Below are positions 8,997-17,384 of a stretch of DNA of 64,000 bases, piece after piece. The number at the start of each line of letters is the position of its first letter. Within the stretch, counting starts at the first letter, position 1. The stretch covers positions 1-64,000 of the forward strand of contig CACBXW010000003.1 of NCBI GenBank assembly GCA_902543295.1, written 5' to 3'. The notes beneath the pieces were generated by a model that worked only from the letters and a program-made list of their open reading frames with translations, was not told the DNA's origin and did not search any database. A program made the translations under genes and the position numbers. Source of the stretch: an uncultured Pelagibacteraceae bacterium. Its GTDB lineage: Bacteria; Pseudomonadota; Alphaproteobacteria; Pelagibacterales; Pelagibacteraceae.

Positions 8997-10487
8997 ATGA
9001 AATTATTTTTTCTACTTGGAAATCAGCTTTTCTCAGAGAAATATCTAGAAAAGTACAGAAAAGACCACTTTTTCTTTATGGCTGAAGATTATCAGCTTTG
9101 TACGTACGAAAAGCATCATAAACAAAAGATATTATTGTTCTTATCTTGCATGCGATCTCATGCAGACAGACTAAAAAAAAATAAATTTAAATTAGAATAT
9201 TCTTCGATCGAGGATAAATCTTTCAAGCTGGATTACACAGAAAAATTAAAAAAAATAATTAAAGCAAAAAAAATTAAAGAAATTTCAAGTTTCGAAATTG
9301 AGGATAAGTTTTTTGAAAATAAAATTACCAATTTTTTAAAAAAGGAAAAAATTAGATGGAATATTATTCAAACACCAATGTTTTTAAATTCTAGAGAAAA
9401 ATTTAAAAACTATTTATCGAAATCAAAAAAACCTTTTATGGCAGTTTTTTATAAAGAGACTAGAAGAGATTTGGATATACTCATGAAAAAAGATGGTAAT
9501 CCAGAAGGAGGCAAATGGAGTTTTGACGAAGAAAATCGAAATAAACTTCCAAAAAATATATCTATACCCAAATTTCCTAAAATTACTGAGACTGTTCATA
9601 CGAAAAAACTAAAAAATTTAATTGATAAAAATTTTAAAAGTCACCCTGGTAATACGAAAGACTTTTGGTTTGCTACGGAATATGATGATGTAATTAAATT
9701 ATTAAATTTTTTTATTAAAGAGAAATCAAATTTATTTGGGGATTATGAAGATGCAGTTGATCAGAAAGATAATATATTATTTCATAGTGCTTTAAGTCCT
9801 TACATCAATTTAGGTCTTATCACTCCAGAATTTATAATTAAAAAAGTTTTAGATTTTCACAACAAAAATAAAATAAGATTAAATTCCTTAGAGGGTTATA
9901 TTCGTCAAGTAATCGGGTGGAGAGAATTTATGAGGGGAATATATCAAAGCTATTCAAAAGAAATGGAAACTAGAAATTTTTTTAAACAAAATAGAAAAAT
10001 GAAAAACTCATGGTACGAAGGAACAACAGGATTACCACCTCTAGATTATGCTATTAAAAATGCAGTGAATTATGGTTGGTCACATCATATTGAAAGGTTA
10101 ATGATTTTATCAAACATAATGAATTTATGTGAAGTTAAGCCAACGTATGTTTACAAATGGTTTATGGAAATGTTTGTGGATTCTTCTGACTGGGTAATGG
10201 TCCCGAATGTTTATGGAATGGGGCTTTTCAGTGATGGAGGAATATTTGCCACAAAACCATATATTTGCGGCTCTGCTTATTTCATGAAAATGATGGATTT
10301 TAAAAAAGGAGAATGGTGCAATACCATGGATGGTCTTTATTGGAGATTCATAAATAGAAATAGAGCCTTCTTTTTAAAAAATCCCAGACTTTCTATGATG
10401 GTTAGAATTTTCGATAAAATGAAACCTGATAGAAAAAAATTAATTTTAGCTGAGGCAGAAAAATTTATTAAACAAAATACTGCATAG
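8997..10487 (+). CDS. Cryptochrome/photolyase family protein, FeS-BCP (PhrB-like) branch
   Basis: A 496-residue flavoprotein of the deoxyribodipyrimidine-photolyase-related branch, whose PhrB members repair (6-4) photoproducts with blue light. Family segments seen are MKLFFLLGNQLF at the N-terminus, IRQVIGWREFMRGIY, WSHHIERLMILSN, DWVMVPNVYGMG, FSDGGIFATKPY and GLYWRF. PhrB uses four cysteines for a 4Fe-4S cluster. Here the 'TGxxCLD' position reads TGLPPLD and the paired cysteines are missing, leaving C378, C424 and C440 in other contexts. A cluster therefore seems unlikely (comparison from memory). The DUF2256 gene that follows overlaps its stop codon by one base. Confidence 0.9.
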   Translation: MKLFFLLGNQLFSEKYLEKYRKDHFFFMAEDYQLCTYEKHHKQKILLFLSCMRSHADRLKKNKFKLEYSSIEDKSFKLDYTEKLKKIIKAKKIKEISSFEIEDKFFENKITNFLKKEKIRWNIIQTPMFLNSREKFKNYLSKSKKPFMAVFYKETRRDLDILMKKDGNPEGGKWSFDEENRNKLPKNISIPKFPKITETVHTKKLKNLIDKNFKSHPGNTKDFWFATEYDDVIKLLNFFIKEKSNLFGDYEDAVDQKDNILFHSALSPYINLGLITPEFIIKKVLDFHNKNKIRLNSLEGYIRQVIGWREFMRGIYQSYSKEMETRNFFKQNRKMKNSWYEGTTGLPPLDYAIKNAVNYGWSHHIERLMILSNIMNLCEVKPTYVYKWFMEMFVDSSDWVMVPNVYGMGLFSDGGIFATKPYICGSAYFMKMMDFKKGEWCNTMDGLYWRFINRNRAFFLKNPRLSMMVRIFDKMKPDRKKLILAEAEKFIKQNTA

Positions 10488-10615
10488 TGAGAAAAGAAAA
10501 TTTACCCACAAAAATTTGCCCTGTATGTAAGAGACCTTTTACTTGGAGAAAAAAATGGAAATTAAACTGGGATAAAGTGAAATATTGTTCTAAGAAATGT
10601 TCAAAGAACAACTAA
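10487..10615 (+). CDS. DUF2256 small zinc-ribbon-like protein
   Basis: A 42-residue frame starting with GTG that shares its first G with the photolyase stop. It encodes KICPVCKRPFTWRKKW followed by VKYCSKKCSK, i.e. CPxC and CxxxC pairs 21 residues apart. This is the DUF2256 pattern, commonly encoded beside photolyase-related genes. The four cysteines probably bind zinc. No function is established; a helper for DNA binding or repair is a context guess. No separate promoter or SD is visible, so expression likely depends on translation of the photolyase. Confidence 0.85.
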   Translation: MRKENLPTKICPVCKRPFTWRKKWKLNWDKVKYCSKKCSKNN

Positions 10616-10685
10616 GAATTTAATTTTAATAATTATTTAATCTTTCTGAAATAATTTTGTATCTTATTTAAATTATAAATTTTTC

Positions 10686-12074
10686 ATGCAAAAAAATTTA
10701 GTACTAATTCTATTATTAATACTTTTCAACAGTTCACAATCTCTAGCAAAAACATTTAATGTCAAAAATTCAAAAGATTCTGGTCCTGAAAGTCTAAGGC
10801 ATGCACTTTTAAAGGCATCTAAAAGTAAAGAATCATCAAAAATATTAATTACAACTGAAGATGAAATAATTATTAATTCAACTTTAGAATATACAGGACT
10901 ACAACCCCTAGATATAGTAGGGTCAGGACAGTCTATTAAAACTACCCAAAATCAAACACTCCTCTTTATTTCAAATGGTGCTGACCTTACAATATCTAAT
11001 TTAAATTTTTATGGAGTAGGTGGATTTAGTATTAAAAAAGGAGGATGGGGCAAAGGTATATTTGTAGATGTTAGAGACGACCAAAAAGGTTTAGTAAATG
11101 TAATTTTAAATAACGTTTCTGTTAACGATGTTGCCAGTCATGGAATTCATATTTCTGACTGCAGTCTAGCCGATGACTGTGGTGGTGGACAAGGCGGTGG
11201 GGGAGAAGGTTCAGATGCTTCCATTAAAGTTGTAGTTGATAATTTAACAATTAGTAATGTAGGAAATGGAAGATTTGATGCGGATGGATTTAGGATTGAT
11301 GAAAGAGGCATTGGTGATATCGATTTCAAAGCAAGTAACTCTCTGTTTACTCTTGTTGGTGCGGATGGAGTTGAGTTAGATGAAGGTAATGCTGGAAATG
11401 TTAATGCTACAGTAAATAATTCATCTTTTGTTTTAAATGGAGCATATTGTGATCCAAAACTTTTAAAACCATTTATGCCCAAACAAGATGAAGGTGAATT
11501 TGATGATAATGTGAGAAAAGAAGACAGTATACCTGGAAAGATTAAGGGTACCCCAGATGATAGATGTTTTGAGAGAGAAATTGATTTGTATGACTCTGGT
11601 TTTGTTAAAGAATTTGAATTTGGCATAGATTTAGATGATGGTTTTGATATTGATGAAGCTGGTCCCGGAAATTTAGTTGTTACCATTAATAACTCTTTTA
11701 TAAATGGAAATTTAGACGAAGGTTTAGATTTTGATGAAGCAAATAATGGTGATATATTTTTAACTATCAACAACACTATTTCTATAAATAACACAGATGA
11801 TGGTTTTAAAAATTCTGAAGAAGATGATGGTTCAGTTATAGCAAGTATTGATGGTGTAATTGCTGTAAAAAATGGTGGTAAAGGAATTGTGCTTGAAGAG
11901 GAAGGTGTAGGTGATGTGAGAGCGTTTATTGAAAGTACAATTACAAACACCAATGATGATAGTGATAAAACTGGATTAGAGGCAGTGCAAGAAGATGTTG
12001 GATCTGGTATTATAAAAATTGTTAATTCTCAGTTGTTTGATGGTATTGATGCTGAAGGTGTTCAGCTAAAATAG
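10686..12074 (+). CDS. Secreted acidic right-handed beta-helix repeat protein
   Basis: A 462-residue protein with a signal peptide (to about residue 21) and then SKDSGPESLRHALLKA, the usual opening of secreted parallel beta-helix proteins. Residues 200-454 contain about seven copies of a roughly 27-residue acidic unit of the form D-G-x3-D-E-x3-G-[DN]-x6-N-[NS]-x6-N. Two copies lie before and five after an insert (254-317) that holds Cys255 and Cys294. A glycine-rich loop occurs near 166-174. The repeats suggest a Ca2+-binding helical surface protein. No catalytic signature (lyase or hydrolase) is evident, so adhesion or polymer binding is only a guess. The long opposite-strand frame inside it is a by-product of the repeats. 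Confidence 0.8.
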   Translation: MQKNLVLILLLILFNSSQSLAKTFNVKNSKDSGPESLRHALLKASKSKESSKILITTEDEIIINSTLEYTGLQPLDIVGSGQSIKTTQNQTLLFISNGADLTISNLNFYGVGGFSIKKGGWGKGIFVDVRDDQKGLVNVILNNVSVNDVASHGIHISDCSLADDCGGGQGGGGEGSDASIKVVVDNLTISNVGNGRFDADGFRIDERGIGDIDFKASNSLFTLVGADGVELDEGNAGNVNATVNNSSFVLNGAYCDPKLLKPFMPKQDEGEFDDNVRKEDSIPGKIKGTPDDRCFEREIDLYDSGFVKEFEFGIDLDDGFDIDEAGPGNLVVTINNSFINGNLDEGLDFDEANNGDIFLTINNTISINNTDDGFKNSEEDDGSVIASIDGVIAVKNGGKGIVLEEEGVGDVRAFIESTITNTNDDSDKTGLEAVQEDVGSGIIKIVNSQLFDGIDAEGVQLK

Positions 12075-12075
12075 A

Positions 12076-12306
12076 TTAACAACAAGAACAACTTGTCTTT
12101 TTCTCTGATTTTTTTTCTTCAATTACTTCTTCTTTAGGGGCTGATTGTTCAAAAATTTTTGCTGCTTCAGCCTCTTTCTCTTTTAATATTTTATTTTCAA
12201 TATATGCGTAAAGAGAGTTGAAACCTAATTTTGAAGCTTTCTTTTCTTCGTAATTCCTTCTGCCTTTTAAATTTTCAATAATTTCAAGAACTTGTGGGTT
12301 ATTCAT
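12076..12306 (-). CDS. Small charged protein with cysteine tail, unknown function
   Basis: A 76-residue protein with no recognised family. Residues 1-45 look like a charged helical region (NPQVLEIIENLKGRRNYEEK...), followed by a Glu/Lys-rich linker and the end SCSCC, three cysteines in the last four residues. The cysteine tail could bind metal, be lipidated or form disulfides; nothing in the sequence decides this. It lies 41 bases after the photolyase-like gene on the same strand and converges with the beta-helix gene, with one base between the stops. Confidence 0.65.
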   Translation of the reverse strand: MNNPQVLEIIENLKGRRNYEEKKASKLGFNSLYAYIENKILKEKEAEAAKIFEQSAPKEEVIEEKKSEKKTSCSCC

Positions 12307-12347
12307 ATTATTGTTATCTCATAATTTTGATAATTTACAATAGTTCT

Positions 12348-13490
12348 TTAAAAAAATTCTTTAATTATAGTTGGTATATACTTTTTGAAATTAAAAAAAC
12401 CTTTATTGCAATATTTCCAAGAACTTCGGTCTAAATTACGATAAAGAAATTTTATATTATTTATTCCCTGAGAAGTTAAAAAATCTAAGTTTTCTCCAAC
12501 ACAAGGATATAAAAAATAACTATTCTCAATTGTTTTAAGGTTACCAATATCAATAATTTCACAATCCAAAGATTTTTCATCCAACCTTCTTTTTTGATCC
12601 TGAATTAAATTAGTCTTAAATTTCACTGTTTTTTCACTAAGTTTAATATTTCTACTGTCGTTATTATTATTAACTAAATAAATCTTTTTAAATTTATGGT
12701 CATTGAAATCAGTCAACTCAAAAGAAAGATTATTATCAAAAATAATTAAATTTTGCTCATCCAAACTTACTGGATTACTAAAATCTTTTAAGACAGCCTT
12801 GTATATTTTATCGCTAACTTTAGGTGGTACATTTTCATTTAAATTAATGTTATTAAATCTGTTATTAGTAAATTTTTTTATATTCCATTCACTTGCCAAA
12901 TAATGCTTACCTTGTGTTTGTATCCCAGCAACCCATCTCCATCCTAATGTATTAGATGCTGCATCTCCATCATAGAGATGCTTCATAAAAAATTCAGCTC
13001 CTAATTGCCAAGGTAAATTTAAAGTAAAAATCCAGATACTGGCAAACCACATTCTTGTATGATTATGAAGGTAATTAAATTCTTTTAATTCTTTAACCCA
13101 TTCATTAAAACATCCTATATTTGTATTTCCATCAATGGCATTTAAGTAATCTTTATTATCTTTGTATTCTTCTCTTATAATTTTTAATTCTATTAGGTAA
13201 TCAGTCCATACATTAGGTCTTAACTCTAACCATCCTTTCCAATAAGTACGCCACAAAACCTCCTGAATAAATTTTTCATTTTTAGAAAATGAAAATTTCT
13301 TTAAGGCTTTATCTATAACTTCTAACTCATTTAATATTCCATGAGATATATATGGAGAAATACAAGATATATTTGATCTTTTATCTGGACCAAAATCAAA
13401 ATTTCTTAATCTTGAATATTCAGAAAGATTATTTTCAACAAAATTATCTAGTTTTATAGTGGCTTGCGCCCGACTAGGTTCAAAATTCAT
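12348..13490 (-). CDS. Photolyase/cryptochrome FAD-binding-domain protein with atypical domain order
   Basis: A 380-residue protein whose N-terminal part (about 10-215) is the helical FAD-binding domain of photolyases: SPYISHGIL, EVLWRTYWKGW, LHNHTRMWFAS and DGDAASNTLGWRWVAG are all present. The usual N-terminal alpha/beta antenna domain is missing. Instead residues 240-380 form a C-terminal segment that reads like an alternating strand/helix fold (LIIFDNN, KIYLVNN, CEIIDI, IKFLY). It may be a relocated antenna domain. Repair activity is uncertain. It follows argG by 6 bases on the same strand. Confidence 0.8.
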   Translation of the reverse strand: MNFEPSRAQATIKLDNFVENNLSEYSRLRNFDFGPDKRSNISCISPYISHGILNELEVIDKALKKFSFSKNEKFIQEVLWRTYWKGWLELRPNVWTDYLIELKIIREEYKDNKDYLNAIDGNTNIGCFNEWVKELKEFNYLHNHTRMWFASIWIFTLNLPWQLGAEFFMKHLYDGDAASNTLGWRWVAGIQTQGKHYLASEWNIKKFTNNRFNNINLNENVPPKVSDKIYKAVLKDFSNPVSLDEQNLIIFDNNLSFELTDFNDHKFKKIYLVNNNNDSRNIKLSEKTVKFKTNLIQDQKRRLDEKSLDCEIIDIGNLKTIENSYFLYPCVGENLDFLTSQGINNIKFLYRNLDRSSWKYCNKGFFNFKKYIPTIIKEFF

Positions 13491-13496
13491 GATATT

Positions 13497-14681
13497 TTAT
13501 TTTAATTTTTTCTTGTGAAAATTAATAAATCTTTCAACATTTGATTTATTAAAAGTTTTATTTTCCTCAAATGAAACTTTTTTCATAGAATAAGCTGAAC
13601 TTTTAGTTATTCTTGAATGAATAATAACATTCCCTTTATATAACCTCAATTTAACTGATCCATTAACTTTACTTCTCTTAAGATCTACAATTCTTTGTAA
13701 TTTAAATCTCTCTTTAGAAAACCAATATCCATTGTAAATCAGTTCCGCATATCTAGGCATAATTTTTTCTTTCTTATGCATTGTATCTTTATCAAGTGTA
13801 ACAGACTCTATAGCCCTATGAGCATGCATTAATAAGGTTCCGCCTGGTGTTTCGTATACACCTCTTGATTTTATACCGATAAATCTATTTTCTACTAGAT
13901 CAACTCTTCCAACAGCATTTTTTCCAGCTATGTCGTTTAATTTTCCAAGCAATTTAGATGGAGATAATTTTTTCCCATTCACTGCAATCGGATCTCCACT
14001 TTTAAAGTCTATTTTTACAATTGAAGATTTATTAGGTGCTTTTTCTGGAGATACAGTTCTTTGAAAGATAAAGTCAGGTGCAGAGTTTTTTGGATTTTCT
14101 AACAACTTTCCTTCTGTTGATGTATGAAAAATATTATCGTCTACTGAAAAAGGTGGCGCTCCTTTCTTGTCTTTAGGTATTTCAATTTTATTTTTTTTTG
14201 CATAATTAATTAGATCTGATCTAGATTTCAGCTTCCAAATTCTCCAAGGTGCAATAACTTTTATTTTAGGACCAAAATAATGATAACCTAATTCAAACCT
14301 TACCTGATCATTTCCTTTTCCTGTTGATCCATGAGACACAGCATAGGCATTAAATTTTTTAGCAATTCTAATTTGATCTTTGGCTATTAAAGGTCTAGCA
14401 ATTGAGGTTCCAAGCAAATAAACACCTTCATATATTGCATGGCCCCTAATCATTGGATAAACATAATCTTTTACAAAAATATCTTTAAGATCTTGAATAA
14501 TAATATTTTTTACGCCAAGTTTTTTTGCGTTTCTGAAAATTTTATTTCTATCTATTTCTTGACCAATGTCTGCAGTATAACAAATTACTTCTGCATCATA
14601 ATTTTCCTGTAACCATTTTAATATGATTGATGTGTCCAAACCTCCAGAATAGGCAAGAACTATCTTTTTCTTTGATTTCAT
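13497..14681 (-). CDS. argG: Argininosuccinate synthase
   Basis: Joins citrulline and aspartate with ATP to form argininosuccinate in arginine synthesis. The 394 residues match the family length. The ATP pyrophosphatase loop AYSGGLDTS is near residue 10; STGKGNDQVRFE and the citrulline-site segments around VRFELGYHY are clear. Only 3 bases separate it from the IalB gene upstream, and 6 from the photolyase-like gene downstream, so it lies inside a minus-strand run of functionally unrelated genes, as is common in streamlined genomes. Confidence 0.97.
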   Translation of the reverse strand: MKSKKKIVLAYSGGLDTSIILKWLQENYDAEVICYTADIGQEIDRNKIFRNAKKLGVKNIIIQDLKDIFVKDYVYPMIRGHAIYEGVYLLGTSIARPLIAKDQIRIAKKFNAYAVSHGSTGKGNDQVRFELGYHYFGPKIKVIAPWRIWKLKSRSDLINYAKKNKIEIPKDKKGAPPFSVDDNIFHTSTEGKLLENPKNSAPDFIFQRTVSPEKAPNKSSIVKIDFKSGDPIAVNGKKLSPSKLLGKLNDIAGKNAVGRVDLVENRFIGIKSRGVYETPGGTLLMHAHRAIESVTLDKDTMHKKEKIMPRYAELIYNGYWFSKERFKLQRIVDLKRSKVNGSVKLRLYKGNVIIHSRITKSSAYSMKKVSFEENKTFNKSNVERFINFHKKKLK

Positions 14682-14684
14682 TAT

Positions 14685-15185
14685 TTAACTGCAGCTTTTT
14701 TTAGCTGCGTTATATGCTTTAGTGAAGCCCATCAAAGAATAATGATCAATTGTTTGAGAACCAGATTTATTATATCCAGTAACCATTAATCTTGAGGCCT
14801 TTTTCATTCTGCTAACAACTTTTTTTTCAATTTTATTACTTGAAATCCATGCAAAATTATCTTGAGCTATATCAAATTTATATTTTGATTTACCAGAGCT
14901 AGCTGTAATTGAATTTTGACTGTTGTATTCATAGCCTGAGGTTGTGCTTACTTCGTCTTTAATTTTTTCAGATGGTCTAAAAGTTACAAATAATCTTGCA
15001 TCTCTATCATTTTTTTTAGGAGATTGAAGAACAGGTTTAGATTGAGCAAAACATACTTTACTATCCCCATTAGTAACAACAATTGCATCCCAGTCTTTAA
15101 ATGTTCCTATTTTATTTAATTCTTCTGAATAAGAAGTTGATCCAAATAAGAGAATAAAAAAAATTATTTTAAAAATTATGGACAT
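14685..15185 (-). CDS. Invasion associated locus B (IalB) family periplasmic protein
   Basis: A 166-residue exported protein with signal peptide SIIFKIIFFILLFGSTSYS. The mature part begins GTFKDWDAIV and contains KVCFAQSKP, a basic patch and a closing ...AYNAAKKSC. Paired cysteines and the 'W..WcV' plus 'C...S.P' pattern match the IalB family found widely in alphaproteobacteria. IalB of Bartonella aids erythrocyte invasion, but free-living members have no known role. The start overlaps the end of the aldo/keto reductase by 10 bases, so the pair is translationally coupled. Confidence 0.82.
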   Translation of the reverse strand: MSIIFKIIFFILLFGSTSYSEELNKIGTFKDWDAIVVTNGDSKVCFAQSKPVLQSPKKNDRDARLFVTFRPSEKIKDEVSTTSGYEYNSQNSITASSGKSKYKFDIAQDNFAWISSNKIEKKVVSRMKKASRLMVTGYNKSGSQTIDHYSLMGFTKAYNAAKKSCS

Positions 15186-16210
15186 GGATTTGGATATTTT
15201 TTTTGAATTTCATTAATTTCATTAATTATTTCTTTATCAAGATTCACTTTTACACTTTCTATATTTGTTTTCAACTGCTCCATTGTTGTTGCACCAATAA
15301 TAACGCTAGACATGAAATCCTGTATCTCACAAAATTTTATACACATTTGACTCATATCAATGTTGTATTTTTCACTAATATTAAAATACTCATCAACAGC
15401 TTCGTTAGTATTTGGTTTTCGATATCTTGTCCAAAAATCCCAATCTCTTTCCATCCGAGATCCTTTTGGAAATTGCTTATTTCTATATTTACCACTTAAA
15501 AAACCACTGGCTAAAGGAGAATAAGATAAACAGCCAATATTTTCTCTTATAGACACCTCGGCTAATCCAACTTCATATGACCTATTTAATAAACTATAGG
15601 GATTTTGTATGGACATCATTCTTGGCAAACTCTTTTCCTTTGAGAGTTTGAGATAATTCATAACACCCCAAGGAGTTTCATTAGATAAACCTACATGTCT
15701 AATTTTACCTTGCTCAATATACTTTTGTAATTCAACCAACACGTCTTCGAATTTATTCCATTCATTTTCTTTATGCACATAACCAAGTCTTCCAAAATTG
15801 TTTACATTTCTTTCTGGCCAATGAAGTTGATATAAATCTATATAATCAGTTTTAAGTCTTTTAAGACTGTTATGAAGTGCAGTTTCGAGATTCTTCCCTA
15901 CAAAACTATTTTCACCATTTCTAATATAATCTCTTGCAGGACCACAAACTTTAGTTGCAAGTATCACATCTTTTCTTTTTTTTGTTTTTTCAAACCAATT
16001 TCCAATGATTGTCTCTGTATGACCAAAAGTTTCAGCTTTAGGAGGTACTGCATAAAGTTCTGCTGTATCCCAAAAATTAACCCCATTTTCTAGTGAGAAA
16101 TTCATTTGTTCGAAGGCCTCTTCTTGGCTATTTTGTTCACCCCAAGTCATGGTGCCGAGACAAATTGTGCTAATATCTATGTCAGTTGTTCCTAATTTTT
16201 TATAATTCAT
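15176..16210 (-). CDS. Aldo/keto reductase (Tas-like)
   Basis: A 344-residue NAD(P)H-dependent oxidoreductase with a TIM-barrel fold. The catalytic tetrad contexts are visible: NFWDTAELYA (Asp, Tyr), ILATKVCG (Lys) and LYQLHWPER (His). The coenzyme phosphate loop is in the SSVIIGATTMEQL region. The end KYPNPCP and overall length match the Tas subfamily. The physiological substrate is unknown. It is the first gene of the minus-strand run through IalB, argG and the photolyase-like gene, and is divergent from the BI-1 gene. Confidence 0.9.
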   Translation of the reverse strand: MNYKKLGTTDIDISTICLGTMTWGEQNSQEEAFEQMNFSLENGVNFWDTAELYAVPPKAETFGHTETIIGNWFEKTKKRKDVILATKVCGPARDYIRNGENSFVGKNLETALHNSLKRLKTDYIDLYQLHWPERNVNNFGRLGYVHKENEWNKFEDVLVELQKYIEQGKIRHVGLSNETPWGVMNYLKLSKEKSLPRMMSIQNPYSLLNRSYEVGLAEVSIRENIGCLSYSPLASGFLSGKYRNKQFPKGSRMERDWDFWTRYRKPNTNEAVDEYFNISEKYNIDMSQMCIKFCEIQDFMSSVIIGATTMEQLKTNIESVKVNLDKEIINEINEIQKKYPNPCP

Positions 16211-16282
16211 TAAATATTAAGTATTTGTTACCTATATTTTGACTGCTTGAAAAATTTTAAATTTATTACTATATATTTAATT

Positions 16283-17041
16283 ATGGAATTCAATAGAGAC
16301 AATATCTTAAATAGATCAACGACAGCAAAAAAAGCTGTTGTGATGGATGAAGGCCTTAGAGCCTACATGCTTAAAGTTTACAACTACATGGCAACTGGAG
16401 TTTTACTAACAGGAATAATTGCATTGCTATCTTTTAAAATGTCAGTAGTTACAGATGCAAGTGGATCAATAGTTGCTTTAACTGAGTTCGGAAATGCAAT
16501 TTATCTATCAGGATTGAAATGGGTGGTCATGTTAGCTCCTCTTGGAATCGTTTTTTATATGAGTTTTGGGATAAATAAAATGAGTTCTTCAAAAGCTCAA
16601 ACTACTTTTTGGATTTTTGCAGCCTTGATGGGTTTATCACTTTCATCAATTTTATTAGTTTACACAGGTCTTAGTGTGACGAGAGTATTTTTCATATCTT
16701 CAGCTACATTTGGAGCTATGAGTATATATGGTTACACAACTAAAAGAGACCTCACAAAATTTGGATCATTCCTAATGATGGGTTTGATCGGCATTATAAT
16801 AGCATCTTTAGTAAATATTTTCTTAAAATCATCCATGATGTATTTTGCTATTTCAATCATTGGAGTTCTAATATTTGTTGGATTAACTGCATACGATACA
16901 CAAAAAATTAAGAATATGTACGTAGCATCAGATTCAGGTGAAGTAATTGGCAAGAAAGCTGTTATGGGAGCTTTAACATTATACTTAGATTTTATAAATT
17001 TATTTATAATGCTTTTAAGATTATTCGGTCAAAGAAGATAA
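16283..17041 (+). CDS. Bax inhibitor-1 / YccA family membrane protein
   Basis: A 252-residue protein with seven hydrophobic helices. Characteristic features are the N-terminal cytosolic stretch DEGLRAYMLKVYNYMATGV, the middle ALMGLSLSSILL helix, and the C-terminal GLTAYDTQKIKNMY motif with the family aspartate. The BI-1 fold is a pH-sensitive Ca2+ leak channel in some bacteria; the role here is inferred from the family. The frame opens at a TTG at 16247, but the ATG at 16283 is preferred because it begins at the conserved N-terminus. TTGAAA and TATATA boxes about 17 bases apart sit just upstream but would leave almost no leader. Confidence 0.93.
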   Translation: MEFNRDNILNRSTTAKKAVVMDEGLRAYMLKVYNYMATGVLLTGIIALLSFKMSVVTDASGSIVALTEFGNAIYLSGLKWVVMLAPLGIVFYMSFGINKMSSSKAQTTFWIFAALMGLSLSSILLVYTGLSVTRVFFISSATFGAMSIYGYTTKRDLTKFGSFLMMGLIGIIIASLVNIFLKSSMMYFAISIIGVLIFVGLTAYDTQKIKNMYVASDSGEVIGKKAVMGALTLYLDFINLFIMLLRLFGQRR

Positions 17042-17048
17042 TCAAAAA

Positions 17049-17384
17049 CTATAGTTTTTTCCAATTTGTTTTTTTTAGAAGTATTTCTAAATCATAAGCA
17101 TTATTTAAAATTTTACCATTTCTATCAGTTATTAAATATTTCAAATTCTTATTAGAAGGTTTAAAATTTTTACTAATGTTGTAGATAGCTTTTTCTGCTG
17201 CATTTTTAAAAATACTAAAACTTACTCTTTTACTTGATATTGAGAGGCCATAGTCTTTCCAAGATCCTTCAGATACCATTTTAGCATATAGGTCTAATAT
17301 AATTTTTAGTTCTTTTTTTTCAAAAAAATACCTTTGGTTTTGTTCTTTATTTGAATTATTTATTACTAATTTTAAATTACTCAT
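17049..17384 (-). CDS. DUF2794 family protein
   Basis: A 111-residue cytoplasmic protein matching the alphaproteobacterial DUF2794 family: FFEKKELKIILDLYAKMV, a WKDYG segment, FSIFKNAAEKAIYNI, and a late YDLEILLKK. The function is unknown. It overlaps the yciB stop by 8 bases and is translated from the same mRNA. Its main value is as a taxonomic pointer to Alphaproteobacteria. Confidence 0.85.
   Translation of the reverse strand: MSNLKLVINNSNKEQNQRYFFEKKELKIILDLYAKMVSEGSWKDYGLSISSKRVSFSIFKNAAEKAIYNISKNFKPSNKNLKYLITDRNGKILNNAYDLEILLKKTNWKKL

Noticed and set aside
11147-11953. 268-residue minus-strand frame
   Set aside because: It lies entirely opposite the beta-helix gene and is Ser/Pro-rich low-complexity sequence caused by the repeats. 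It has no family resemblance or signals for expression.
16247-16282. 12-residue longer form of the BI-1 family protein from TTG
   Set aside because: The added residues are not conserved and the TTG would lie in the probable promoter. ATG 16283 gives the normal N-terminus.
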